A DNA stretch of 64,000 nucleotides, taken from the NCBI RefSeq assembly GCF_000758705.1, contig NZ_CP009287.1:620001-684000 (forward strand). The letters are read 5' to 3'. This DNA is from Paenibacillus graminis (lineage in GTDB: Bacteria; Bacillota; Bacilli; Paenibacillales; Paenibacillaceae). The position numbers were made by a program, and so were the translations under genes. A model generated the notes under the pieces. That model ran no database searches. It was not told where the DNA came from and saw only the letters and a list, made by a program, of their open reading frames with translations. This document shows, piece by piece, positions 36,279-45,064 of the stretch; within the stretch, counting starts at the first letter, position 1; each line of letters begins with the position of its first letter.

Positions 36279-36743
36279 ATGGATATTTTTACAGTGTTTC
36301 CAACGATCAGCACATCTTTCATCGTGATCAGTGCGGTGCTGGTGGCTATTGGCTGGAGACTAATCATCAAGGGCAAACGCGAGGCGCACAAGAAGACGAT
36401 GATTGCTGCCGCTGTCGCTGCCGTGCTGTTTTTCATCGTATATATGTCCAGAACTGTGTTTGTAGGCAATACTTCGTGGGGCGGTCCTAAGGATCTGTCG
36501 CTGCTGTATCACATTTTTCTGATTTTCCATATCGTGCTGGCAACGGTGGCAGCCGTATTCGGGATTACCACGCTGACCCTCGGGTTCAAAGCCAAGTACG
36601 CCAAGCACCGGAAATGGGGCAGAGTGACGTCTGTGATCTGGTTCATAACGGCCATTACAGGAGTTGCGGTATATGTGCTGCTGTACATCTTTTATCCGGG
36701 CGGACATACGAAGCCGGTGTGGGAAGTTATTTTGGGCGCCTGA
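36279..36743 (+). CDS. ctaM: DUF420 oxidase assembly protein (CtaM-like)
   Basis: A 154-residue protein with four helices of the DUF420 family (YozB; CtaM in Staphylococcus, where it is needed for heme-copper oxidase function). The conserved HKKTMIAAAVAAVLFFIVYM and FHIVLATVAAVFGITTL with KHRKWGRVTSVIW are visible. It follows ctaG by 25 bases, consistent with an assembly operon. Confidence 0.85.
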   Translation: MDIFTVFPTISTSFIVISAVLVAIGWRLIIKGKREAHKKTMIAAAVAAVLFFIVYMSRTVFVGNTSWGGPKDLSLLYHIFLIFHIVLATVAAVFGITTLTLGFKAKYAKHRKWGRVTSVIWFITAITGVAVYVLLYIFYPGGHTKPVWEVILGA

Positions 36744-36763
36744 TCAAGCCTGATTAATGTGTT

Positions 36764-36826
36764 AAAAAAAAGACCTGTGAGCCTGTGTTCCTACTGGGAG
36801 CGCTCAGTCCCACGGGTCTTTTTTTT
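36764..36826. terminator. Bidirectional terminator between ctaM and the MBL gene
   Basis: AAAAAAAAGACCTGTG pairs with CACGGGTCTTTTTTTT; A and T runs on the two flanks serve both convergent genes. Confidence 0.85.
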
Positions 36827-36850
36827 GGCTGAAAGCTTCCGTGTGGCCCG

Positions 36851-37633
36851 TCAGAACTGTATGCTGAAGCCGCTAAATGTGTGAAGGCCTGTGCCGAATC
36901 TGACCAGATTATTCTTGCGCAACAGTTGCACCGCATGCTTCACCTCGCTCAGAATTTGTGGATTAAGACCCAGGGTGTTGTGCGATCCATAAATCCTCCG
37001 TACTCCTTCAATCTCTGCAATCCTCTCTAAAGACCCGACTAAATCCACAGGGCTGGTGGATGGGTAGAAAGCATAGATCGGGGTTCCGTCATACAGCAGA
37101 TCGCCGGTGAACAAATAGCCGTTCAGCTTATCCCAAAAGGCAAGGTGCCCCGGAGAATGGCCGGGGGTATGATATACAGCTAATGCTCTGCCGCCCAGTT
37201 CAACCGTGTCTCCGTCCTGCAATAACCCTGCGGGTTGCCCCTGAAAGGGCCGGTAGGCCTGCGGATCAAAGCCCTCCGGCACAGGCTGGCTGATATCCCT
37301 GCCGATATCCCGGCGGATCTGTTCAAGTGATAAGCCCTTAATGCCATGGACAAGCCAATCCAGATCCCCCTCATGTACATAAATCCGCTCGTATTCCCCA
37401 TGGCTGCCGATGTGGTCTGTATGCACATGTGTGGTCAGCACATCGATCGGCAGATCCGTTAACTGATCTGTGATGGTCCGGATATTGCCGATTCCCAGCC
37501 CGGTGTCAATTAACGCGGCCCGGTCTTGTCCCAGCAGGAGGAAGGAATGGACCTTCTCCCAATGACCGTATTCACTGATGGCGAAGGTGTTCTCATCGAT
37601 TGGTTGTACGGTAAACCAGGGATCGTTAGTCAT
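36851..37633 (-). CDS. Metallo-beta-lactamase fold hydrolase
   Basis: A 260-residue MBL-fold enzyme. Metal ligands: THVHTDHIGSHG (HxHxDH), GHSPGHLAFW with the next His, GDLLYDG with the bridging Asp, and GSHN as the last His. Members hydrolyse thioesters (glyoxalase II type), lactones or phosphodiesters. GGAGGTTC precedes the ATG. Single gene, divergent from the ABC operon. Substrate unknown. Confidence 0.87.
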   Translation of the reverse strand: MTNDPWFTVQPIDENTFAISEYGHWEKVHSFLLLGQDRAALIDTGLGIGNIRTITDQLTDLPIDVLTTHVHTDHIGSHGEYERIYVHEGDLDWLVHGIKGLSLEQIRRDIGRDISQPVPEGFDPQAYRPFQGQPAGLLQDGDTVELGGRALAVYHTPGHSPGHLAFWDKLNGYLFTGDLLYDGTPIYAFYPSTSPVDLVGSLERIAEIEGVRRIYGSHNTLGLNPQILSEVKHAVQLLRKNNLVRFGTGLHTFSGFSIQF

Positions 37634-37731
37634 ATGAACCTCCAGTGCGTTTAGATTATGACTTCAAAGGCAGTGAAGCCGTTACTTCTTTAGCGTAACA
37701 TAAGGGCATAAGTTTGGGACTGAATTTTTGG

Positions 37732-37760
37732 TTGACATTGGAAATCACAGGCCATATACT
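37732..37760 (+). promoter_or_regulatory. SigA-type promoter of the ABC operon
   Basis: TTGACA, a 17-base spacer, TATACT; near-consensus. The -10 overlaps a perfect palindrome. Confidence 0.8.
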
Positions 37761-37781
37761 GTGTATATAGATATACACAGT
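37758..37781. promoter_or_regulatory. Palindromic operator for the GntR regulator
   Basis: Arm ACTGTGTATAT (37758-37768), two-base centre AG, and the exact reverse complement (37771-37781). Its place over the -10 and start site suits repression by the YtrA-type GntR protein encoded in the operon. Confidence 0.7.
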
Positions 37782-37834
37782 AAGCACACAGAGAAGCACA
37801 CTATGTTTTAGACCATAAAGTGAGGTTACAGTTC

Positions 37835-38563
37835 ATGACAACAATAAAAGATGCTTGGGTTATTGTCCGGAGCGATTTCCGGGCCGACAAGCTGAAGCTG
37901 CTGCGGGCGCTGATTTTTGCAATCCTATTTACGGGCTATATGTCCATATTTAGCGAAATGATTATCGGTGATGTCCTGGAGTCGGGTGACGGTAAGATAC
38001 TGGCAGATTTCCTGCTGCTCTCAATGACGCCAATGCTTGGCTTCACCTTCTCCCGGCGTACAATGAAGTATTTAAGTGAGGACTCGTATACCCGGATGCT
38101 CGCTTATATGCGCAGTCTCCCGGTCCCGGCTGCTGTGGTTCTGTGCAAAAGAAAGCTGCACACGGTGTTCGCCTTCACCCTGAATGGTGTGCTCTACTTC
38201 GGCCTCATTTATGCTATGAGCGGACAGCTCCGAAGCGAGTTGTCAGTCCCTGCCTATCTTGCTTTTGCACTAACCTGGGTTGGGTCCGCACTTGTGATGA
38301 CCGGGCTGTACATCTTCATTGAATTAATGGTTAGTGGTAAAACGTATTGCTGGCTTCTCCTGCTTATTATGCTCCTATGCCTGGGCGTAGCGCTGCTGGT
38401 AGGGGAGGCGGGAGGAAATCTGTTTCTTTACAGCGTCCGTTATGCGAAGGAATGGGGTTTCGCTTCCCCGCTGATGTGGGCGACTCTGCTGCTTGGCACT
38501 GTATCCGTGCAGCTGTTCTCCAAATGGACCATCTACCGGCTGAAGAGCCGTGATCTCGTATGA
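37835..38563 (+). CDS. ABC-type membrane permease subunit
   Basis: A 242-residue integral membrane protein with six predicted helices and no known motif. GAGGT lies eight bases before the ATG at 37835; a GTG at 37820 is less likely. First gene of an operon with GntR, two ATPases and an ABC-2 permease, so it is probably the membrane part paired with the ATPase at 39036. Confidence 0.7.
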   Translation: MTTIKDAWVIVRSDFRADKLKLLRALIFAILFTGYMSIFSEMIIGDVLESGDGKILADFLLLSMTPMLGFTFSRRTMKYLSEDSYTRMLAYMRSLPVPAAVVLCKRKLHTVFAFTLNGVLYFGLIYAMSGQLRSELSVPAYLAFALTWVGSALVMTGLYIFIELMVSGKTYCWLLLLIMLLCLGVALLVGEAGGNLFLYSVRYAKEWGFASPLMWATLLLGTVSVQLFSKWTIYRLKSRDLV

Positions 38564-38623
38564 AGGGGCTGAATAGCAAGGAAGCGCTCTGGCTTGCCGG
38601 AGTGTGGAAGGCGGGTGTGAACC

Positions 38624-39019
38624 ATGTGGATACCGATACAAATTAATGAAAACAGCGCCGAGCCGCTGTACCACCAGATCGAAACCCAGCTGAAATCGCT
38701 GATTATCAGCGGAGTAATCACCGAGGGGACACTCCTTCCTTCCATCCGGGAATTTGCCGGTGATCTGAAATGCAGTGTGATCACCGTGCGCCGTGTCTAT
38801 CAGGATCTGGAGAATGAGGGTCTGCTGCGGACTAGACAGGGTACGGGCACCTTTGTCTCCCACGTAGGTGAAGGGGCGATGGAGGGATATAAAAACGAGG
38901 CTATCCGCAAGGCGCTGGAGAGTGCGGTGGATGTCGCTCTGTCGGTACAATGCTCGGAAGCGGAACTGACGGAGCTGTTCAGGGAAATTGTGAAGCACAA
39001 ATATGCAGCACAGGCATGA
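38624..39019 (+). CDS. GntR-family regulator, YtrA subfamily
   Basis: A 131-residue repressor. The winged helix (PLYHQIETQLKSLIISGVIT, LPSIREFAGDLKCSVITVRRVYQDLENEGLL) ends in GTGTFV; the short C-terminal helix bundle (ALESAVDVALSVQCSEAELT) is the small dimer domain of the YtrA type, which often regulates ABC operons. It probably binds the palindrome at 37758. Its end lies 16 bases before the ATPase start. Confidence 0.9.
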   Translation: MWIPIQINENSAEPLYHQIETQLKSLIISGVITEGTLLPSIREFAGDLKCSVITVRRVYQDLENEGLLRTRQGTGTFVSHVGEGAMEGYKNEAIRKALESAVDVALSVQCSEAELTELFREIVKHKYAAQA

Positions 39020-39035
39020 AAGGTGGCGTCAATCC

Positions 39036-39968
39036 ATGGTACAGCAGGCCATAGAACTGCGTAACGTAAGCAAGAAGCGGCGAAGGGGCAAAACCATAGG
39101 TCCGCTTGATTTGAATCTCCCGCAAGGCTATATTACGGCACTGGTGGGCCAGAATGGCTCCGGCAAAAGCACAATGCTGCATATGCTTCTGCAATTGACC
39201 TTCCCCGATGAAGGCGAAATCCGCTGGTTCGAGAGTCCATATGCAGACGGGCTGCCGCTAGCGCTTCGCCAGCGCATTGCCTATGTGCCGGAAACCTCGC
39301 AGGCTGAGGAGAAATACTGGAATGCCGCCGAGGCTGCCGAATTCCGGCGCCACTGGTACCCGGCATGGGATCAGGGTTACTTCGAGGAGCTGCTGGCGAA
39401 GTTTGAAGTGCCGCAGGATGCCAAGCTGGGCAAAATGTCCAAGGGCGAGCGCCGCAAGTTCGAGATTGCCGCTGCACTGGCGGCACGCCCTCAGCTGCTG
39501 CTGCTGGATGAGCCATCCTCAGGGCTTGACCCTTTCGCCTGGAAGGCGATGATTGAGACCCTGCGCAAATATATGGATGAGACCAGTGCAACCGTGGTTA
39601 TATCCACCCATATTGTGGAGGAGGTGCGGCGGCTCGCGGATTATATTGTGCTGATGCATCACGGGCAGCTGCTCGGAATGGCTGAGAAGGACAGCTTGTT
39701 TGGCTCCTGGAGCGAGATTTCGGTTCAGGTGGAGGATGAGGAAGAGCTGAGGGAGCTAGCCGAAGAGCTGCCGGGGGCATTGCATTTTACCATAGAGACA
39801 CCGGGGGTTGCTTCATTCATTACCCCGAAAGCGCAGCAGAATGAGAAACGCATCCATGATTTGGGCGTAAAGGTTATTAAGAGCCGGATTTTGGAGCTGG
39901 ATGAGATCCTGAGCTTATGGACACAGGGACACCGCCCGACACTGATTGACCAGGAGAGAGGAGATTAG
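39036..39968 (+). CDS. ABC transporter ATP-binding protein
   Basis: A 310-residue ATPase. Walker A GQNGSGKS, signature KMSKGERRKFEIA in place of LSGGQ, Walker B LLLLDEPSSGLD, and the switch His in ISTHIVEEV. The ATG at 39036 follows AAAGGTGG; an upstream ATG at 39003 overlaps the GntR gene. The C-terminal ~90 residues are an extra domain of the YtrB/NatA type. It likely powers the permease at 37835. Confidence 0.9.
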   Translation: MVQQAIELRNVSKKRRRGKTIGPLDLNLPQGYITALVGQNGSGKSTMLHMLLQLTFPDEGEIRWFESPYADGLPLALRQRIAYVPETSQAEEKYWNAAEAAEFRRHWYPAWDQGYFEELLAKFEVPQDAKLGKMSKGERRKFEIAAALAARPQLLLLDEPSSGLDPFAWKAMIETLRKYMDETSATVVISTHIVEEVRRLADYIVLMHHGQLLGMAEKDSLFGSWSEISVQVEDEEELRELAEELPGALHFTIETPGVASFITPKAQQNEKRIHDLGVKVIKSRILELDEILSLWTQGHRPTLIDQERGD

Positions 39969-39972
39969 AAGA

Positions 39973-40875
39973 ATGGAAGCTTTGAAGCTGGAACAAGTTG
40001 TGAAGCAGTATGGAGACAAAACCGCAGTAAATGGAATCAGCCTAAAGGTGGAGCGAGGTGAGATTTATGGACTGCTCGGCGCCAACGGTGCCGGCAAAAC
40101 TACGACCATGCGTATGGTGCTGGGACTGATCTATCCCGATGGAGGAAAGATTCTATATAACGGCAAACCGTTCAGCGATGAGCTGCAGCATATGATGGGA
40201 TATCTCCCGGAGGAACGGGGGCTGTACCCGAAGGTAAAGGTCAGCGACCAGATTATCTATCTTGCCCGGCTGCGCGGCATGTCAGCCGGTGATGCGGAGA
40301 AGAGCCTCCGCTTCTGGCTGGAACGTTTTGACGTCCCGGAGTATTACAACAAGAAGATCGAAGAGCTCTCCAAGGGCAACCAGCAGAAGATGGGCTTTAT
40401 CGCCGCGGTTGTACATAAGCCGCAAATCCTGATCCTGGACGAGGCGTTCAGTGGTCTGGACCCCGTCAACGTTGAGCTGCTTAAGGATACAGTAAAAGAA
40501 TTGCGTGACCAGGGCACGAGCATTCTGTTCTCCACCCACCGGATGGAGCATGTGGAAGAGCTGTGCCGCAATATTACGATTCTCGACCGTTCCAATACGG
40601 TCGTGCAAGGCGACATTCGTGAGATCAAGAAGGGTTATCCGCGTGAAGAAGTCGCGCTCAGGACGGCCGGCGATTTGAGCGGACTGGACAAGATTCCAGG
40701 GGTAAGCGCGGTTCAGAAGCAGGAGCGGGGGTATCTGCTCTCCATCAGCGAGATCGGTGCAGCGCAGCGTATCCTGCAATACGCGATGGCAGCCGGTGAA
40801 GTTGAACATTTTGAAATCAAGGAACCAACCTTGAACCAAATCTTTATCAGAGCGGTGGGTGAATCTAATGAATAA
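39973..40875 (+). CDS. ABC transporter ATP-binding protein, NatA-like
   Basis: A 300-residue ATPase: Walker A GANGAGKTTTMR, signature LSKGNQQKMGF, Walker B LILDEAFSGLD and STHRMEHVEEL. This signature and C-terminal domain (DUF4162-like) are typical of NatA. GGAGAGAGGAG precedes the ATG at 39973. The stop overlaps the start of the NatB-like permease, so they are translationally coupled. Confidence 0.92.
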   Translation: MEALKLEQVVKQYGDKTAVNGISLKVERGEIYGLLGANGAGKTTTMRMVLGLIYPDGGKILYNGKPFSDELQHMMGYLPEERGLYPKVKVSDQIIYLARLRGMSAGDAEKSLRFWLERFDVPEYYNKKIEELSKGNQQKMGFIAAVVHKPQILILDEAFSGLDPVNVELLKDTVKELRDQGTSILFSTHRMEHVEELCRNITILDRSNTVVQGDIREIKKGYPREEVALRTAGDLSGLDKIPGVSAVQKQERGYLLSISEIGAAQRILQYAMAAGEVEHFEIKEPTLNQIFIRAVGESNE

Positions 40876-42166
40876 AATGGGAACAATTATCAGCTTTACT
40901 TTTAAAAACAAAGTGAGAACGAAATCCTTCCTGATTACAACCTTGATTCTGATTTTGCTGATCAGCATCGGCATGAATATTCCATACTTCATCAAGGTGT
41001 TCCAAGGGGATGATGGAGCCAAAGAAACACAGATCGGTGTTGTGGCTGAACAGGGAAACCGTGCCGCTGAGCTCCTGCTGGCGTATGCGCCGCCCGCGAC
41101 TGCAGCTGCAGATGAAGATACGGACACCGTGGCTTTTAAGGCCTTTGCCTCGGCGGATGACGCTGCCCTGAAGCAGGGGCTGGATGACGAAAAAATTGAA
41201 GGCTACCTTACTTTTGATGCCAAAGGCAGTGAAGGTGTCCCTCCGGTAACCTATCATAGCAAGGACGGAGAACTGGACAAAGACCTGAAGACTTATCTCC
41301 AGGGTGCACTGCAGCAGATCAATACGCAGCTGATTGCCGGCGATAAACTGACTCAGGAGCAGGTAGCAGCAATGTTTGCACCGGTGTCCATCGGAACCCA
41401 GCAGCTCAGCACGGATGGAACGGATGGTGCAGCACCGGATGAATCGAAGCCGGCTATCAATTATGTTATCGTCTATGTGCTTCTGATCCTGTTCTTCATG
41501 TCGATTACCATGACCGGGAATATGATTGCGGCTGAAGTGACCTCGGAGAAAAGCTCACGCATCATGGAGATTCTGATTACCAGCGCTTCGCCGCTAACGC
41601 AAATGTTCGGCAAGGTCATCGGGATCTTCCTGGTCGGCCTGATGCAAATTGCCATTATCTCGGCAAGTATCGCCATCAATCTGATGCTTCCGCATAATGC
41701 CAGCATATTAACTGATTTTGATCTGGATCTTGGACAATTGAATTATGGCATCCTGGTATATGGTTTTATCCTTTATGTGCTGGGCTACTTCCTGTATGCC
41801 TTAATGTATGCTGCTGTAGGCTCCATTGTAAGCCGCACTGAGGACTTGGGCCAGGCATTGATGCCGGTAATGATGTGTACCTTTGTAGCCTTCTACATTC
41901 CGTTGTTCAGCATCTCAGCCCCGGACACTATGCTAATTAAGGTGGCAAGCTTTGTGCCTATTACCTCACCGCTCAGCATGGTGCTGCGGATTGGGGTAGG
42001 GGAGGTTGCCTTTTGGGAAATTGCAGTCTCGCTTGTGATCCTGCTGGCAACTACATTTGGACTAGGCTGGCTCGCGGCCAAGATCTACCGGACCGGGGTC
42101 CTGATGTACGGCAAACGCCCAAGCATTAAGGAGATCAGAAAAGCGATGAAGGCTTATAAGATTTAA
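40868..42166 (+). CDS. ABC-2 type permease, NatB-like
   Basis: A 432-residue exporter subunit with one helix near the N terminus (SFLITTLILILLISIGMNIP), a long extracellular domain (about 50-205), then five to six helices including VIVYVLLILFFMSITMTGNM and EVTSEKSSRIMEILITSASP, the NatB/YhaP signature. With the NatA-like ATPase it may export Na+ or peptides or give antibiotic resistance. Substrate is inference. Confidence 0.88.
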   Translation: MNKMGTIISFTFKNKVRTKSFLITTLILILLISIGMNIPYFIKVFQGDDGAKETQIGVVAEQGNRAAELLLAYAPPATAAADEDTDTVAFKAFASADDAALKQGLDDEKIEGYLTFDAKGSEGVPPVTYHSKDGELDKDLKTYLQGALQQINTQLIAGDKLTQEQVAAMFAPVSIGTQQLSTDGTDGAAPDESKPAINYVIVYVLLILFFMSITMTGNMIAAEVTSEKSSRIMEILITSASPLTQMFGKVIGIFLVGLMQIAIISASIAINLMLPHNASILTDFDLDLGQLNYGILVYGFILYVLGYFLYALMYAAVGSIVSRTEDLGQALMPVMMCTFVAFYIPLFSISAPDTMLIKVASFVPITSPLSMVLRIGVGEVAFWEIAVSLVILLATTFGLGWLAAKIYRTGVLMYGKRPSIKEIRKAMKAYKI

Positions 42167-42304
42167 GGGACGTAATGCTGGTGTGAGTAACCATTCAGAC
42201 TAACGGGAGCATCCGATCGATTTCACAGAGGACTCTAACTGGAATGAGGATTGCCGGAAGCGACAAGAGATACTTTATGTTCGTATAGAATAAGATGCCT
42301 TCAA

Positions 42305-42345
42305 AAACAGCTCCGATGAATCAATTTTCTGCATCGGGGCTGTTT
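42305..42345 (+). terminator. Hairpin after the ABC operon
   Basis: AAACAGCTCCGATG (42305-42318) pairs with CATCGGGGCTGTTT (42332-42345) with one G-T pair. The T tract is weak. Confidence 0.6.
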
Positions 42346-42674
42346 GTATGCTTGTTAATAGAATCCCCAGAGGCGAATGTCGACAGCCTTAAAGGGATTT
42401 TTTTTGCTGTTTTCCCGTTTTTTTTGACCTATTATTACAAAATATCCCATATATAATCATATAAAATCATATAAAATATGTTACTTATTTACTATTTACA
42501 TAAAATTTAGTTAAAGTTATCCTGTTATTAGGAAAAAATTAACATTTTAAAATTACAACTTGGTTTTGATGTGTTAAGGAGGGATGAAAACACAATAAGT
42601 GGGCAATTGTACGAAACTTATCCTTGTCGGCTCAAGATCTGTTGTAAAAATTTGAAATTAGAGGAGCGAGAACT
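42346..42674 (+). other. AT-rich intergenic region upstream of the CBM21 gene
   Basis: No gene seen. The stretch 42400-42580 is strongly AT-rich, with repeated ATATAATCATATAAAATCATATAAA motifs near 42451-42480 that could hold the promoter or act as an UP-type or curved element. Confidence 0.4.
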
Positions 42675-43442
42675 GTGAAAGCAATAAAAAAACTATTTGC
42701 TGGATTGATGATGTTTACTCTGATTTTTGGTGTATCCTTTATGGGATCGGCATTTGCCAGCGGTGATGAGGTTAAACTTATTGACTCGGATGTCAGCATT
42801 ATGTATAAAAATGGATATGTCGGATTCAGCGGGAATATTGATGTTGCGAATCTGGGACCCGTCAAAAATGTTACTGTGCATTACACGACAGATAACACAA
42901 ATTGGTTTGATACGACTGCGTCTTATGTAGGGCCGACGGATGCAAACCGTGAGAAATGGCATTTCGGCATTTCCAGAACTGGTTCTTCAACAGATCATTT
43001 AGAGTTGAAGGATCTGAAATTCATAAAATTCGCTATTAAATACGAAGTGAATAACCAGATTTATTGGGATAACAACGGGGGAGCGAATTATTACAATGAA
43101 GTCAATAGTTCATATCCTGTGAGTTCCGTGATTTTGGGAGCACCAAATGTGCTTAATGATAAAAGTACTCTAAGCAATGGTGAATTTAGCGGATATATCT
43201 ATGTAAAAAACCTGGATCCGACGAAAACAGTAAAAGTAGTGTACACAACAGACAACTGGGCAACGACTCATGAGGCATTCGCTACTTACGGTGGCTCCGT
43301 GAATAATTTCAAGAGTGTTGAATCTTGGAACTACAGTATCAATGTTCCGGGTGCCACAAATGTTAAATACGCGATTTCGTATACAACTGGCGGGCAAACG
43401 TATTGGGATAATAACTATGGCCATAATTACGAGGTCAACTAA
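42675..43442 (+). CDS. Secreted protein of two tandem CBM21 starch-binding domains
   Basis: A 255-residue exported protein: signal peptide about 1-29 (MKAIKKLFAGLMMFTLIF, cleavage after AFA). Two homologous CBM21 domains follow (about 32-138 and 145-255), each with V-x-V-xYTTDN-x-W, K-x-KFAI/NVKYAI and the terminal YWDNN-x-G-x-NY signature. No catalytic domain. CBM21 binds alpha-glucans such as starch or glycogen. GTG start after GAGGAGCGAG. The gene is richer in A+T than its neighbours, and terminators isolate it on both sides. Confidence 0.85.
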   Translation: MKAIKKLFAGLMMFTLIFGVSFMGSAFASGDEVKLIDSDVSIMYKNGYVGFSGNIDVANLGPVKNVTVHYTTDNTNWFDTTASYVGPTDANREKWHFGISRTGSSTDHLELKDLKFIKFAIKYEVNNQIYWDNNGGANYYNEVNSSYPVSSVILGAPNVLNDKSTLSNGEFSGYIYVKNLDPTKTVKVVYTTDNWATTHEAFATYGGSVNNFKSVESWNYSINVPGATNVKYAISYTTGGQTYWDNNYGHNYEVN

Positions 43443-43466
43443 TTCATTGTAAAGTGCAGTTAATAT

Positions 43467-43504
43467 AGGATCACAGGCGGCTTATCCCGCTTTGTGATCC
43501 TTTT
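43467..43504 (+). terminator. Terminator after the CBM21 gene
   Basis: GGATCACA (43468-43475) pairs with TGTGATCC (43493-43500), then TTTT. Confidence 0.75.
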
Positions 43505-43806
43505 CTCTGTGGGGACCGTTTTCAGAAGTAATAAAACGATTACACTTGCCGCAGGCCAGAATTCAGCAACTATAGGTTCAGATCAGGGGAAGCTGCCTGT
43601 AGCTGGAATCCTTACACCCTTAATGTTCAAGTATAAAACCCACTCCAGAAATGATAGGTAAAACGAAACCTCCAATTTGGCAGAAGCGCGTCAAGCAACC
43701 TTACAACCTCCAACAGTACGTCTGCTCAAGCCAATAACCCAAGGTGTGGGAAGCGACAACAAATATTTAGACTGAATTAAAAATTTATGAACAGAACTAA
43801 TTGTCC

Positions 43807-43991
43807 TTAGTGGAAAAAGGTTCACTAATCGGGTCCATTCGGCTTATGAAGTAGCCTATGTGGGAAAAAGTATCACTAATTCGGCTGAAAGTGGCCATGT
43901 GGGATGAATAGGCATGAATTAGGTGTACAAAATCCCACTAAAACCTTCGGTAGCCAGGATTTCAACTTATTAGTTTTACTTTTTCCACTAT
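43807..43991. repeat. Dispersed repeat cluster D (4 copies)
   Basis: TTAGTGGAAAAAGGTTCACT (43807), GTGGGAAAAAGTATCACTAA (43860), an inverted TTAGGTGTACAAAATCCCAC (43918) and an inverted TTAGTTTTACTTTTTCCAC (43970). The rest of 43505-44282 shows no supported gene. Confidence 0.75.
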
Positions 43992-44282
43992 GAACTGAAC
44001 TTGTGATTTTGTATTTGGGCTGGGCCGTGACTCCAGAGAATGTTTGGACTTCCGGCCGCTGGTGTCTGCAGATTTCTTGAATTTATACCGCTATTCCGCA
44101 GTGTAAATCCGCAGACAAAGGCAGACGCTACCGCTCCTGCAGTTCCAAACTTCTCCTCCGCCACCTCTGCATTAAATATAATATTTTCAAGTTCAATTTA
44201 TGTAGCTTTTATGTTCCCGAAGCTTCCAAGCTCTCCGGCTCAACTCCGGTTCAAAATAGCCCGTATCTTCTTCAGAAACCGC

Positions 44283-44528
44283 TTATCCATGCTTTTCATC
44301 CTGAATCAGGCCATGGTTTTTCCCTTGTATTAATTCAAGGAATTCCAAAGTGACCATAGAAACCGCATCTTCTGCAGGCAGATGGATGTATCTGCTAACT
44401 TTGAGGATATCCTCTTTGAATAAGTTCACCAGCTGCAAGATTGCTGCAGGGTCTTTTCTTTTCGCTTCTTGCAGCAGATTTAAAAATTCGCGGTCTGAGA
44501 TAATAATTGAATCATTCTCTTTTTCCAT
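44283..44528 (-). CDS. RsoA-like sigma co-factor (region 2-type)
   Basis: An 81-residue protein, MEKENDSIIISDREFLNLLQ..., with an EFLNLLQEAKRKDPAAILQLVNLFKEDI helix pair that resembles B. subtilis RsoA and the HTH_16 proteins next to Tn916-type sigma factors. The ATG at 44528 follows GGCGGTGA and overlaps the upstream sigma-like gene by 49 bases, which implies coupling. RsoA supplies a sigma region 2-like part to SigO. Call by pattern and context. Confidence 0.5.
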   Translation of the reverse strand: MEKENDSIIISDREFLNLLQEAKRKDPAAILQLVNLFKEDILKVSRYIHLPAEDAVSMVTLEFLELIQGKNHGLIQDEKHG

Positions 44529-44806
44529 TTGTTCACCGCCTGTTGACTGAGATGAAGTTCCTTTGCAACCTCGTGTTCGGTCATATCCTGCAGATAAAGC
44601 TTGCTGATTATGGTACTTCCCTGGGGCGGAAGCTGACTCAAAAGGTCTTGAATCCATATTTTTGTATCGGAAATGGCCGTAAAATTATGATCGGTTGTGT
44701 GATTATCAAAGAGAGGGAACTCTCTTGCACGGACCTTTCTTGCTTTGTACTGAATTCTCCAGCCAATCCGGTAAATCTCTCTTTTGTATTCTTCGTAGGC
44801 GCTCAC
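44480..44806 (-). CDS. Sigma-70 region 4-type factor (SigO/UviA-like)
   Basis: A 108-residue protein with a region 4 helix-turn-helix at the C terminus: LLSQLPPQGSTIISKLYLQDMTEHEVAKELHLSQQAVNKWKKRM. The N-terminal 50 residues are basic (YRIGWRIQYKARKVRAREF). It lacks region 2, as in split sigma factors such as SigO. GTG start after AAAGGAGAA. A LexA-like palindrome lies about 65 bases upstream. Target promoters unknown. Confidence 0.62.
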   Translation of the reverse strand: MSAYEEYKREIYRIGWRIQYKARKVRAREFPLFDNHTTDHNFTAISDTKIWIQDLLSQLPPQGSTIISKLYLQDMTEHEVAKELHLSQQAVNKWKKRMIQLLSQTANF

Positions 44807-44868
44807 AACTGATTCTCCTTTACCATTGTTTATGTATAGGGAAATTTTAGAAGTTAAAAAACAACCAA

Positions 44869-44890
44869 AATAGGAACATTTGTTCCTATT
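44869..44890. promoter_or_regulatory. LexA-like palindrome upstream of the split sigma genes
   Basis: AATAGGAACA-TT-TGTTCCTATT, perfect arms of ten bases. The core GAAC-ATTT-GTTC fits the Gram-positive LexA (Cheo) box GAAC-N4-GTTC; the full consensus CGAACRNRYGTTYC has two mismatches. A sigma autoregulatory site is the alternative. Confidence 0.55.
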
Positions 44891-45064
44891 ACAATACCAT
44901 AATATGGTTTGATATTGTATGACAAACTACAACTTCAGCTATTGAGTGGAGGCAGAAAGCTGGAAAGTGCTGATTAAAAAAACACTCCAGGGACAGCCGC
45001 CAAGCTAGTTCTGGCGAAAAAATGCCGTATAGTGTACCTTAGTAAGTAAGGAGTGGTTCTGTTT

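Noticed and set aside
44040..44333. A 97-codon plus-strand frame
   Set aside because: It overlaps the end of the RsoA-like gene, lacks a ribosome site and has low-complexity Ser/Pro/Phe composition.
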